This document shows, piece by piece, positions 15,082 through 25,500 of a stretch of DNA of 64,000 nucleotides (its first letter is position 1; each line of letters starts with the position of its first letter). This DNA is from Hamadaea sp. (GTDB lineage Bacteria > Actinomycetota > Actinomycetes > Mycobacteriales > Micromonosporaceae). The stretch covers positions 57,599 to 121,598 of the forward strand of contig NZ_JABFVK010000046.1 of assembly GCF_013362815.1 (NCBI RefSeq). The letters are read 5' to 3'. The notes beneath the pieces are model-generated. The model ran no database searches, had not been told where the DNA came from, and was given only the letters and a program-made list of their open reading frames with translations. Position numbers and translations under genes: made by a program.

Positions 15082-16560
15082 GTGACCGATACGACTGTCG
15101 AGAGCCCGCCCAACGACGCCGGGACGATCGGCCGCAAGGCAGCACACGGCCTGGGCTGGGGGCTGGCCGGCAACGTCGGCGTCAAACTGCTCTCGTTCGC
15201 CACCTCGCTCACCCTCGCCCGGCTGCTCGTGCCGGACGACTTCGGTGCGTACGCCGTCGCGCTGGCGGCGACCCAACTCGTGATCCACATCAACGACCTG
15301 GGGCTCATCCCCGCCGTCATCCAGTGGCGCGGCCGGTTGGAGGAGATCGCGCCGACCGCGTCCACCATCGCCGCCGGATTCAGCGCCGTCCTCTACGCCG
15401 GATTCTGGTTCTTCGCCCCGGTGTTCGCCGAGCTGTCCGGCGTACCGGCCGCGACGACGGCGATCCGGTTGTTCACGCTGACGATCCTGGTCGACGGCAT
15501 CACCGCCGTCCGCAGCGCGTATCTGCTGCGGACGTTCCAGCAACGCCGGTACATCCAGGCCAACCTGGCGGGGACGCTGGCCAACGGGGTCGCCGGGATC
15601 GGCCTGGCGATCGGCGGGGCCGACGCGCTCGCCCTGGCCGGTGGTCAGGTCGCAGCGTCGGTCACGACCGGCGTACTGGTCTTCTGCTGGGCGAGGCTGC
15701 CCGTCAAGCTCGGCATCGATCGCGCGATCGCCAAGCGGCTCATGGCGTACGGGCTGCCCCTGGCGGCCGGCCTCGGCATCGAATCGGTGCTGGAACAGGC
15801 CGACAAGGTGGTGCTCGGCCGTTTCATGGGCGCCACCGTGCTGGGCTTCTATCTGCTCGCGTACAGCATCTCCAGCTGGGCGCCCGGCATGATCGGCTCG
15901 GCGATCCGCTACGTCGCCCTGCCCAGCTTCGCGCGACTGTCCGAAAAGGACTCCGACTCGCTTTCGCAAGGCGTACAGCGGGTCATTCCGCTCATGGTCC
16001 TCGGTCTGGTCCCGATCGCGGTGCTCGTCGCGGTCCTGGCCGCGCCGATGGTCACGCTTCTCTACGGCGCACGGTGGCTGCCCGCCACCGGTCCGCTGCG
16101 GTTCCTCATGATTCTCATGGTGGTACGCATGCTGACGGGCATCGCCATGGACGTCCTGATGAGCACGGGCGCGACGCGCTGGACGCTGCTGATCAACGTC
16201 GGCTGGACCGCCGCTCTCCTGCCCGCCCTCTGGCTCGGTACGCAGCTCGACGGCGGTCGCGGGGTGGCCGTCGCCGAAGCGGCGGTCGGCGTCGCCGTGG
16301 CGATCCCGTTGACGGTCATGGCCCTGCGCCGAGCCGGCGTACGCCTCGATCCGATCCCCCGCTCGCTCGTTCGGCCGCTGTTCGCCGGGCTGCTGTGCGC
16401 TGCGGTGACGCTCGCCATCGCAGCGGTCACGAGCGGCAACGCGTACGCACAACTCGCCGTGTCCGGAACAGCCGGAATGGCCGTCTACGTCGTGGCCGCG
16501 GTGCCCCGGTCGCAGATGCGTACCTGGCTCACGGCGATCCGGGGCGCTGCCGCCCGCTGA
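15082..16560 (+). CDS. Polysaccharide flippase (Wzx/MATE-like)
   Basis: The 492-residue membrane protein has about 12-14 hydrophobic helices and the oligosaccharide-flippase start GWGLAGNVGVKLLSFATSLT, then ARLLVPDDFGAYAVAL. A central LEQADKVVLGRFMGATVLGFY motif is typical of the family. It should move lipid-linked saccharides across the membrane, for example for capsule or wall polymers. The GTG at 15082 is preceded by GGGGGA 5 nt upstream. No glycosyltransferases lie nearby, so this is an orphan flippase. Confidence 0.87.
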   Translation: MTDTTVESPPNDAGTIGRKAAHGLGWGLAGNVGVKLLSFATSLTLARLLVPDDFGAYAVALAATQLVIHINDLGLIPAVIQWRGRLEEIAPTASTIAAGFSAVLYAGFWFFAPVFAELSGVPAATTAIRLFTLTILVDGITAVRSAYLLRTFQQRRYIQANLAGTLANGVAGIGLAIGGADALALAGGQVAASVTTGVLVFCWARLPVKLGIDRAIAKRLMAYGLPLAAGLGIESVLEQADKVVLGRFMGATVLGFYLLAYSISSWAPGMIGSAIRYVALPSFARLSEKDSDSLSQGVQRVIPLMVLGLVPIAVLVAVLAAPMVTLLYGARWLPATGPLRFLMILMVVRMLTGIAMDVLMSTGATRWTLLINVGWTAALLPALWLGTQLDGGRGVAVAEAAVGVAVAIPLTVMALRRAGVRLDPIPRSLVRPLFAGLLCAAVTLAIAAVTSGNAYAQLAVSGTAGMAVYVVAAVPRSQMRTWLTAIRGAAAR

Positions 16561-16571
16561 ACCGAGACGAA

Positions 16572-16577
16572 TACGAT
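16572..16577 (+). promoter_or_regulatory. -10 box of a leaderless promoter
   Basis: TACGAT lies 7 nt before the ATG at 16585, with no ribosome binding site. The box sits just after the flippase stop. Confidence 0.5.
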
Positions 16578-16584
16578 CCGGCGC

Positions 16585-19260
16585 ATGTACTTCACCGTCC
16601 TCGGTCCCGTCGGCGTCGCCGTGGACGGCAAAGACCTCACGATCTCGCGGGCTCAGCGCCGGGCGGTCCTCGCTTACCTGCTACTCCACGCCGGTACGCC
16701 GGTCGGCGTCGAGCGGATCGTCCGGGCGCTGTGGGGCGAGCACCCGCCGTCGACGGCGAAGACGCAGGTCCAGGTCGCGGTGTCGAGCATCCGATCACTT
16801 CTACGCGCAGCGGGAGCCGACCCGATCACCAGCGGTCCCGCCGGTTACCTGCTGACGGTCGGCCCCGACGACCTGGATCTGGCCGCCTTCCGGGACGGCG
16901 TCAACCGGGCCGCCGCCAACCTGCCTCGTCATCGCCAAGCCGAGTTGCTGCGTACGGCGTTGGGGCTGTGGGGACCGCCGCCGCTGGGCGGCATCACGGG
17001 CGACTTCGTCACGGCCGCCCGCGAATCCCTGATCGACGAACGGCTCTCCGTCGCCGAGCGGCTGTTCGACCTCGAGCTGGAGCTCGGCCGGCACCACGAG
17101 ATTGTCACCGAGCTCGGTGCGCTCTGTGACGAGCATCCGCTCCGCGAACGGCTGATCGGCCAGCTCATGATCGCCCTGAATCGCAGCGGGCAGCGCGCCG
17201 AGGCCCTCGCCCGCTACCGAGCCACCCGCGCCCGGCTGGTCGAAGAGGTGGGCATCGAACCGGGTGCCCACCTGCAGTCCGTCCACCGGGAGCTGCTCGG
17301 CGAAAGCGGCAGGCAGGTTCCGGCCACGCGCGTCGTGCCGAGCCAGCTGCCCCCGATCCCGGCGACTTTCGTGGGCCGGCAGGAGCAACTGGAGACGATC
17401 GCCGCGCAGCTCACCCAGCCTGCGGCTCTCGTCGTGATCCGCGGCCTGGGCGGCCTGGGCAAGACGTCGCTGGCCGTCACGGCAGCGGCTCAGGCCGCAC
17501 CGGCGCATCCTGACGGCTGCCTGTTCATCGACCTGCGCGGCACCGACGCGGAGGCTGCTCAGCCGCACACGGTCCTCGGCGGATTCCTGCGGGCGATGGG
17601 CGTACCGGCGGCAGAGGTTCCGCACGATCCGGCCGAGCGCCTCGGGCTGTATCGCACGCTCACCTCCGGGCGGCATCTGCTGGTCGTCCTCGACAATGCA
17701 CAGGGTGAGGCCCAAGTCCGGCCGCTGTTGCCGAGCGGTTCGGGCAATGCCACCATCGTCACCTCCCGGCGTACACTGCCTGCGCTCGATGGCGCGTACC
17801 ACGTGGATCTTCCGCTGTTCGACGCCGACGACGGTCTGGCCCTGCTGCGGACGATCCTCGGCACGGACGTGGCCGCCTCCGACGAGTCCGTCCAGGAGCT
17901 GCTGGACGTGTGCGGCGGTCTGCCGCTGGCCGTACGCGTCCTCGCCGCCCGGCTCCTCGACGACCGGGCGCTGACTCCGGCCGCGCTGGTACGGGCGCTC
18001 CGCCAGACCGGTACGCCGCTGGCCGAGATGTCCGCCGGCGACCTCGCCGTGGCGGCCAGCCTGCAGGTCAGCGTCGACCGGCTGGACTCCGACGCCGCCC
18101 GCCTGCTCGCCCACTTCGGCCGGGCGCAACAGCCGTCGCATACACCGTGGAGCGCGTCGACCCTGTTGGGCGTACCGGCCGAACCGGCGCTCGCGGAGCT
18201 GGCCAAAGTCCACCTCATCAACGAGACTGCCGGCCGGGTCAGCCTGCACGACCTCGTCCAGGAGTACGCCGCGACGCTGCCCGGCGACGACGACGGCTTC
18301 CAGCGGCTGGTCGACGCGTACTTGGACATGGCGTACCAGTCCTCGATCCTGCTGTCGGCCGGCCGGTCGCTGACCCATTACGTTTCCGACGCCGAATCCC
18401 CGTACGCGCAGCGGTTCGCCACCCGGGCCGAGGCCGTCCAGTGGCTGAACCGCGAATCGGAGAACCTGGTTGCGACCGTGGTTCACCTGGCCCGGCTCGA
18501 TCGGCATACCGAAACCTGGCAGCTGGCCTACCATCTGCGATTCTTCTTCCGCGCCACCCATCGCGTCGACGAGCAGGAAACCGTGTTGAAGCTTGCGCTC
18601 GAGGCGGCGATCACCCTCGCCGACGGCGTCTCCGAGGCCCGGGTCCGCGAAGCCCTCAGCTCCTATTTGGGCGCAGTCCAGCGCCACGACGAGCAACTGG
18701 CCGAACTGCGCCAAGTCTTGGCGTTGTGCGAACGGATCGGCGACCGCGTCGGGCTGGGCCGTTGTCACGTCTCGATCGGAGCCGCCCTCGGTTCGCAGGG
18801 ACGCCCGGAGGAGGCGATCGCACATCACCGCAGCGCCCTGAGTATCCCCGAGTACGCCGACAATCCCCAGAACGGTGCGGTGGCCCACGTCAACATCGGC
18901 ACCTGCCTCGGAGAACTCGGGCGACACGAGGAAGCGATCCGCGAACTCGAGTACGCCCGCCGCATCGCCGCCGACGCCGGAGACACCAACATCCTCTGCT
19001 TCATCCACCACAACCTTGCCGAGGTCCACCTCCGCCTCGGCGACTACGACAACGCCGCCGTCCACGCGCGATCCGAGGTCGTCACCGCCCAGCAAGGCCG
19101 CGACACCGATCGCGAAGCCCGCGGGTGGGAGATCCTCGGCGACGCTTTGGTGCATTCGGATCGCGCTGCGGCAGCCAAGGCTTGGGAGCAGGCGATCGGC
19201 CTTTACGAAGCGCAGGGAAAGGCGGGGTTCGCTGAGGCGCTTCGGGCGCGGATCGGCTAG
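16585..19260 (+). CDS. AfsR/SARP-type regulator with NB-ARC and TPR domains
   Basis: The 891-residue protein begins with the SARP winged helix (FTVLGPVGVAVDGKDL, RAQRRAVLAYLLLHAG) and continues with the BTAD helical domain to about residue 240. A STAND/NB-ARC ATPase follows, with Walker A GLGGLGKTSL near 289 and a LLVVLDNA Walker B strand near 370. From about 640 to the end there are TPR helices such as LGRCHVSIGAALGSQGRPEE. This is the AfsR plan: nucleotide-dependent oligomerisation with DNA binding. Targets are unknown. It is convergent with the Rhs locus. Confidence 0.92.
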   Translation: MYFTVLGPVGVAVDGKDLTISRAQRRAVLAYLLLHAGTPVGVERIVRALWGEHPPSTAKTQVQVAVSSIRSLLRAAGADPITSGPAGYLLTVGPDDLDLAAFRDGVNRAAANLPRHRQAELLRTALGLWGPPPLGGITGDFVTAARESLIDERLSVAERLFDLELELGRHHEIVTELGALCDEHPLRERLIGQLMIALNRSGQRAEALARYRATRARLVEEVGIEPGAHLQSVHRELLGESGRQVPATRVVPSQLPPIPATFVGRQEQLETIAAQLTQPAALVVIRGLGGLGKTSLAVTAAAQAAPAHPDGCLFIDLRGTDAEAAQPHTVLGGFLRAMGVPAAEVPHDPAERLGLYRTLTSGRHLLVVLDNAQGEAQVRPLLPSGSGNATIVTSRRTLPALDGAYHVDLPLFDADDGLALLRTILGTDVAASDESVQELLDVCGGLPLAVRVLAARLLDDRALTPAALVRALRQTGTPLAEMSAGDLAVAASLQVSVDRLDSDAARLLAHFGRAQQPSHTPWSASTLLGVPAEPALAELAKVHLINETAGRVSLHDLVQEYAATLPGDDDGFQRLVDAYLDMAYQSSILLSAGRSLTHYVSDAESPYAQRFATRAEAVQWLNRESENLVATVVHLARLDRHTETWQLAYHLRFFFRATHRVDEQETVLKLALEAAITLADGVSEARVREALSSYLGAVQRHDEQLAELRQVLALCERIGDRVGLGRCHVSIGAALGSQGRPEEAIAHHRSALSIPEYADNPQNGAVAHVNIGTCLGELGRHEEAIRELEYARRIAADAGDTNILCFIHHNLAEVHLRLGDYDNAAVHARSEVVTAQQGRDTDREARGWEILGDALVHSDRAAAAKAWEQAIGLYEAQGKAGFAEALRARIG

Positions 19261-19291
19261 CGGGCGCGACTCTCCATTGAGCCGCGCCCGC
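19260..19291. terminator. Hairpin after the SARP gene
   Basis: GCGGGCGCG (19260-19268) pairs perfectly with CGCGCCCGC (19283-19291) across a 14-nt loop. It begins at the last base of the SARP stop codon and lies between convergent genes. There is no T tract, as is usual in actinomycetes. Confidence 0.6.
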
Positions 19292-19326
19292 AATCCTTCG
19301 ATGTCAGCTACGCCACCTCACCGACT

Positions 19327-19539
19327 TCATGATCCTTCGATGATCGCGGCAGTCAAACTTATGATCAATCCTGCGGCGAAAATCGTCACACCAGTGCGGA
19401 GAATCCAGCGCGATCCGAGTACCTGTCGCCAGCGTGCGCTCGGTTCATTGTCGAGCGTGCCTACCTGTGTGGCAACGTTGTACGCCAGGCAGATGGATCC
19501 GCCGACCATCACTGTCGCGTTGAGAAGGGGACTGCTCAT
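19327..19539 (-). CDS. Small two-helix membrane protein, candidate Rhs immunity protein
   Basis: The 70-residue protein has two hydrophobic helices, about residues 5-25 and 46-67, joined by a polar loop (DNEPSARWRQVLGSRW). I recognise no family. Its GAGGAG ribosome binding site starts within the stop codon of the Rhs gene, and the ATG is 9 nt beyond that stop, so translation is probably coupled. This position is where immunity proteins of polymorphic toxins are found. The DNA is visibly less GC-rich than the surrounding genes, like the Rhs tip. Confidence 0.6.
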   Translation of the reverse strand: MSSPLLNATVMVGGSICLAYNVATQVGTLDNEPSARWRQVLGSRWILRTGVTIFAAGLIISLTAAIIEGS

Positions 19540-19548
19540 TGCGGCTCC

Positions 19549-22500
19549 TCAACTAATTATGATAAGCGGCTTGCCATCGGGCCCGAGAATGGTCCCACCG
19601 CTGGGTGGACGATTCATCGGAAAGCCATTCTTGTCGAAAAGTTCAATACGAGTTTCTGGTCCAAGCGTAGTTGCAGTGGACGTAGCCTCGGTACTTGCCG
19701 CAGAAGCCGATCTGGTGGATGCCCCTCTCACAAGCTGGTTAGCGATGACTTTCCTGCCGATTCCGACGAGCTCGGCAATGCCACCGCCACCCTCGCCGGC
19801 GAGGGCACCGTTGAAGGCAGTGCCGATCACCTCGCCGCTGTCGGGCCAGTGGTCCTCGTAGATCACGTCTCCCGCAGCTTGCGTTACTACGGCTGCCGTT
19901 GCGCCAGCAAGCAGCACACACGCGGGGGTCGCGGTACCCAACGACGCGGCAACGCAGCCGACACCTGCCATCGTCGCCGCGATCAGCGCGCGGTTCTCGT
20001 ATGCCCAATCACCGATCGAGCACAACCAGGACCACATTGGGCAGTCCGCATCCTTCGATTGCGGCTTGGCGTTGGGGTCGACCTGTACGTAGCAGGTACT
20101 TCCAGGTGCGACGCCGCTTGGGCAAGTAATCGGCGTCAGGATGACGGTCTTCTCAGTAGGCCCAGTAGAACCTTTGCCAGGATCGCCCGTTCCATCAGGA
20201 CAGGAGGCACTTCTACCACTTGGCGACGATGTACTACAGCCCCTGTCCCCGGTAGACCCTCCGCCGCCTCCAGTGCCACCCGACCCGGAGGTCCCTCCGC
20301 CGCCTCGCGTGCCCCCCTCCTCGCAGTCGTCGCAGTACTGTGTCCCAGATGGATCTGCGCTGGTAGCGGGAGCGTTGTTGGCGTACGCGTAGCCGTTCCA
20401 GCTCTGCGGATCGTCTGCGGCGAACACCGGGTCGACGGTGATGAAGCGCCCGATCGTCGGGTCGTACTGGCGAGCGCCGACCTCGACCAGTCCGGTCGCG
20501 TCGTTGGTGCCGCCGACGAAGCCCTTGTTCCCGAAGCCGGCCGGTTGGCCGCCGCGAGCACCCCCGTAGGGCAGTGAGCGTCGCCGCTGACATGTCAGGG
20601 TCGACGAGTCGACGACGATGTTGCCGGTGCCGTGGTGGTCGCTGAACGTCCAGGTGAGCGTGTCACCGGAGGTCAGATTCCCCGAGGTGTCGACGTTCGC
20701 GGTGCGTACGCCGACCGTGCCGTAGTAGCGGGTCGCGGCGATCGCGCCGTCTGCGTTGACCCGTAGTTCGGTGCCGTCGAGCAGGAAGAGAGTGCGGTAG
20801 CCACCGGGATCGCGGCGCACGATCCGGTTGCCGTTGGCGTCGTACACCATGGTGGTGTCGGAGCTGTCGCTGACCTGGACGAGTTTGCCTTCCTCGTTCC
20901 ACGTCAGGTTCTGCTGCGAGCCGCCCGGTCCCGGCCGGCGCGTGGTGTTGCCCGCAGCGTCATACTCGTAGCTCGCTGTGCCGGCCCCGGCGCCGGTGGT
21001 GGTCACGGAGGTCAGCGAGTGCGCTGGTTTCCCAGTGCCGCCGTACGCGTACGCCGACTGGTATTCGACTGTCCCGTCTGCGTTGTAGCTGGTTTCCGTC
21101 TTACGGTTGCCTGCGGCGTCGAAGGTCCACGACATCCGGTACGCCGGTGCTGGGCCGGTTTTCTGCTTGGCGGAGCTGTTACAGGTGACGCTGGACTCGG
21201 TCCACGCGTCCGTGAGCCGGCGGAGATAGTCGTAGTCGAAGCATTCGGCTCCGTCTCGCGTGCCGGCGTTCTTGGTGGCCGTCCACTGGACGTTTCCGGC
21301 GTTGTCGTATCCGTATTCGTCGGTGAGCTTGTCGACCCAGTTCCCCGGCGCGCTGGGGCTTTCCGTGTCGACTTGTGCTCCGGTCATGCGCCGCGTGGCG
21401 GCGTCGTAGGAGTAGGTGCGCCGGACCTGCTTGCCCGGTACGCCCAGGATCTGCTGGCCGACCTGGCCGTCGTAGGTGTAAGCGGTGTCGGCGATGTAGA
21501 TCTGCGCGCCGGTCAGTGTGACCGGCTGACCGACGGAGTTGTATCCGTAGGTGAGGGTCTCCATGGGCAGCCCACCTATCGCGGCCCCGGCCAGATTGGC
21601 GGTGGTGCTGGTCGCGAGACTTCCGTTCGGCTTGTACGTGTAGGTGACGGTGAAGGTCTTCCCTCCGACGGCGGACCCTTCGGCGGCGGAGAAGAACTGG
21701 CTGACCGTCAACGGGCGGTAGTTGTCATCCACCGCGTAAGTGGTGGTGGAGTAGGTGGCGCCGCCGAGTCCGTTCGGCGTCCGTTGGGCAGAGTAGAGCT
21801 GGCCCTTGGCAAGGGTGTCGTACTGCCACTGGGCCCGTAGGTTGGCGTCCGACTGCGATCCGGCGTACTCGGCCGATTTGCGGCCGAGGACGTCGTAGGT
21901 GAAGACGCGGACCTGGCCGCGGTTGTCGGTGATCGAGGTGATCTGCCCGGCCGGGTCGTACTCGGTCGTGGTCGTGCCGGTGTCCGGGTCGACAGCTTGG
22001 GTCCGGCGGCTGAGCATGTCGTAGGTGTAGGACCACTGGACGTTGTCCGGACCGATCGTGTTGATCAGGCGCCCGAGTCGGTCGTACTGGTAGCGGGTGG
22101 TGTCGTGGCCGCCGGTCGGGCTGGCACCCTGGTATTGCCAGAGTTCGACGGCTCGCCCGAGGGCGTCGAAGATCTTGGTGGTGTCGGTGCCACCCGCCGC
22201 GTTGTCAACGATCGTGCGATCGCCGTCGTAGGACGCGCTGGAGACGGTCCACTTGAGGATGTTGGCGGACCACAGTTGGTCGGTCAGGTGGCGTTCGAGC
22301 GCGTCGTAGGTGTACCGATGCTGGCTGTCGACGGCGGTGTCGGCAAACGAGGCAAGGGCGGATGAGGGCGTACCGGTGCTGTAGAAGGTGGATGTCTTGG
22401 CCGTCAGGCCCCGATTGTCGTAGGCGGTATCGCTGATCGTCCGGCCGCCGTCAGCCGTCGGGGTCTGCGTCTGGCGAGCGCGGAGGTTGCCGTCGAGGAT

Positions 22501-25500
22501 CTGGTAGGAGACGATCGGCTGCCCGGCCGGGCCGAGGGTTTTCGTCACCACATAGGACGACGCGGAGCCGCTGAGGACGTACTGGAACTCGTTGTCAGGC
22601 GTGCCGGACGTGGCACGCCCAGGCTGCCAGGTCTTCACCAGGCGGCCCAGCGGGTCATAGGCTCCGGTGGTGACTTTTCCATTGACGTCGGTCACGGTCA
22701 GCGCAGTGCCGTGCCCCGGCTCGATGACTGTGGTCGTCGTCCACCCCGCGCCCTTGGGGTTGGTCACGGCCACGGCAGTGATCGGTCCGCCCGTGGCTGG
22801 CGTGTACGCCGTGGAAGTCTTGCGGTCCAAGGCGTCATAGCTGGCAGTCGGCCGGCCGTAGGCGTCGTACTCGACGCGGCTCTGCTGCACCCAGGTCGCT
22901 GTGGCCCTGATCGGCGCAATATAGGTCAACGCCTTGGTTGTGGTGACCAGACCCTGGGTCGGTACGTCTCCGAAGATCGTCTGATTGTCGTAGAAGTACT
23001 CCGTTCCGCTCAGGTATTGCCTGTCCCGCAGGACCGCACAATCGTGCACGATCGACGACAAGACGTAGTCGATGAGATACTTGGTTACGTCGCGCGCGAC
23101 GTAGGTGGTCTCGGTGCACTTGTCGTCGGCACTGGTAGTGGGGTCGCCGAGCGATTTGACTCCGGTCGGCAGGCCGTACTCGTCGTAGCTGTTCTGCGTG
23201 TCGGTCCACCGCCACTTCGAGGTTCCCGCTAGCCAAGTGCGAGTCTGTTCCTCGGCATCGCGGACCATGTACGCGGTGATGTCCTGGCCACCAGTGACCG
23301 CCGATGCTCGTTGCGCGGTCTGGCGGACCGTCGCGGTGTGGATGGTCGACGAGGTGACCTGACTGCCGTCGAGCCTTGCGGTTTCGCGGAGGAATCCCTG
23401 GGTGCCGTCGGCGTCTCTCAGCCAGCTGATCCAGGTCTGGCCAATGGCCCCGGTGCAATCGGCGATGACCAGCGGGGCGGCCAGCACGGGATTGACCCCG
23501 ATGTCGAGGCATCGCCCGGAGACCGGGTTCTTCAGCGTGCCGTTGGCCTGAAGCGTCCAGATCTGGTTGGCGGACGCGGTGCAGTCCCACAGTTGCACCG
23601 GACTGTTGCTCGCCGTCGCGGAGTCCTTGACCTCGATGCACCGGCCGGAATATGGGTTCCTGATGGTTCCGTCCGACTGCAACTGCCACAGCTGATTGTC
23701 GACGCCGGTGCAAATCCAGGTCTGCACCCGAGTGCCGTTGGTCGTGCCGTAACCGGCCAGATCCACGCATCGGGTGGCCTGCACGCTGGCCATCGATCCG
23801 TTGGCCTGGGGCTGCCACATCTGGTTCCAGCCACCGGAGCAGTCGAAGAGCCGGACGTTCGTGCCGTTGGCGGTACGCGCGTTGTCGATGTCGAGGCATC
23901 GCCCGGAGACCGGATTCTTCCAGGCACCGTTGGCCTGGTGCTCCCACAACTGGTTGGCGGCGTTGGTGCAGTCCCACAGCTGGACGTTGGTGCCGTTGGT
24001 GGTGCCGTACTGGTTCAGGTCGAGGCATCGCCCGGACGCCGGGTTCTTCAGATAGTGGGCGCCGTTGCCGTCGGCGATCAGGTCCCACACCTGGCCAGGG
24101 CCGCCGGTGCAGTCACCCAATTGGACGTTGGTGCCGTTGGCGGTGCCGCCGTTCGCCAGGTCCAAGCATTTCGCACCGGCGCCGGTGAGGCCGCCGACGG
24201 TGTTCGGGACGTCGAGCGAGGAAGTGACCGCGGATCTGCGTTCACCCCAGGCGATCGCGGTGCTCGTGTGCTTGGCGTCGTTGTCCATGCCCCGGTAGTA
24301 CGTCGACCGGGTCACGGTCTGCGGCCCGCTGCCTCGGGTGACAGTTACGGTGGCGTACCCACGCCACAGCGCCCACGACGTGGAAGCCGAGTCGGCGGTC
24401 TCGCCGTAGTCGTGGTGCCACAATGCGGCGTCGGTCGTGCCGACGGTCGAATAGGCGTACGAGGTCACCATGTCCGGCGAGCCGCCGACCAGGTCCTTGT
24501 CAGTCACCGAGCTGACGACGTACTTGTGGAACCAGCCCCAGCCGGCCTCCGCGATCTGCGGCTTGAAGTACTGCGGGAAGCAGCGCAGTGGGTTGGAGTC
24601 CGACAACGGCTTCGTCGCGCGTACGCACTGCGTCGGGGCGTACGCGACGACGGTCTGCCCGCCGGTGCCGTTGGTGACCGACGTGATCCGGTAATGGGTG
24701 TACGGGGCGACCCCGATGTCGTTGCCCCAGTCGACGCGGTTGAACATCGCCGTCCCACCGAAGGTGATCGACGGCTCGGCCATCGTCGTCGTACCGTCGG
24801 CGGCGTACCCGACGTGGGTCAGGCTCTGGAGCCACAGATTGGGCGACGTGTCGGCACCTGCCGGGCTGATGTTGTCGCCGGAGGTCGGCCAGGTATGAGT
24901 CAGGTTCCACTGGTCGACCCTGCGATAGGCGCTGCGGCTCGCGTCCCACACCTGGGTGTGCACATCCGACAGCCGATACTGCGTCCAGAACGCCGCGCTC
25001 GTCAGGTCGGGACAGGATGTGGACGACGAGCAGTACAGGTCCCACGGTGTGTCGGGATAGTCCGAGGTGTTCTGCGCGCATGCGTTGACGCACCGCTCAG
25101 AGCGGGTGAACCACACCTGCGCGGGCGCGTTCCCGGAAGACTCCGAACCGGCCCGGGTGCCGTAGTCGATGTGATCCAGCGTTCCGTTGATCACATACGG
25201 CTGCACCTTCGTGTTGTTGTTCGTCCCGACGTACCCGGTCTTCTTCGCATAGAAGTAAGTCATCGAGTTGCCGCGGGGGTCCACGACGTAGTCCAGGTTC
25301 CACCGGTACGCCTGCTGGCAGGACGACGCGGCGTACCCGGACGAGTTGTAGCAAGGCTCGCCGGAGTTGTTGCCGTAGACCGGTTCGGTCTGTACCGAGT
25401 TCGTCGCTGCGGTGTCGCCGCTGTAGCGCTTGTGCTTGCCGAAGTAGTGCTGCGTCCCGTCGAGGGTGGTGACCTTCCAGTACTCGCCATCGTTGTCGCC

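Noticed and set aside
10118..16560. A biosynthetic gene cluster around the FAD monooxygenase, reductase and flippase
   Set aside because: No PKS, NRPS, terpene, RiPP or glycosyltransferase core gene is present, and each gene has its own local regulator.
16801..19293. 830-codon minus-strand frame over the first SARP gene
   Set aside because: It is a shadow of a gene with full SARP, BTAD, NB-ARC and TPR domains.
23420..24190. Repeated DNA that could be read as a CRISPR-like or tandem array
   Set aside because: The periodicity follows the roughly 40-residue QxW lectin repeats in the Rhs reading frame. There are no constant repeats with unique spacers.
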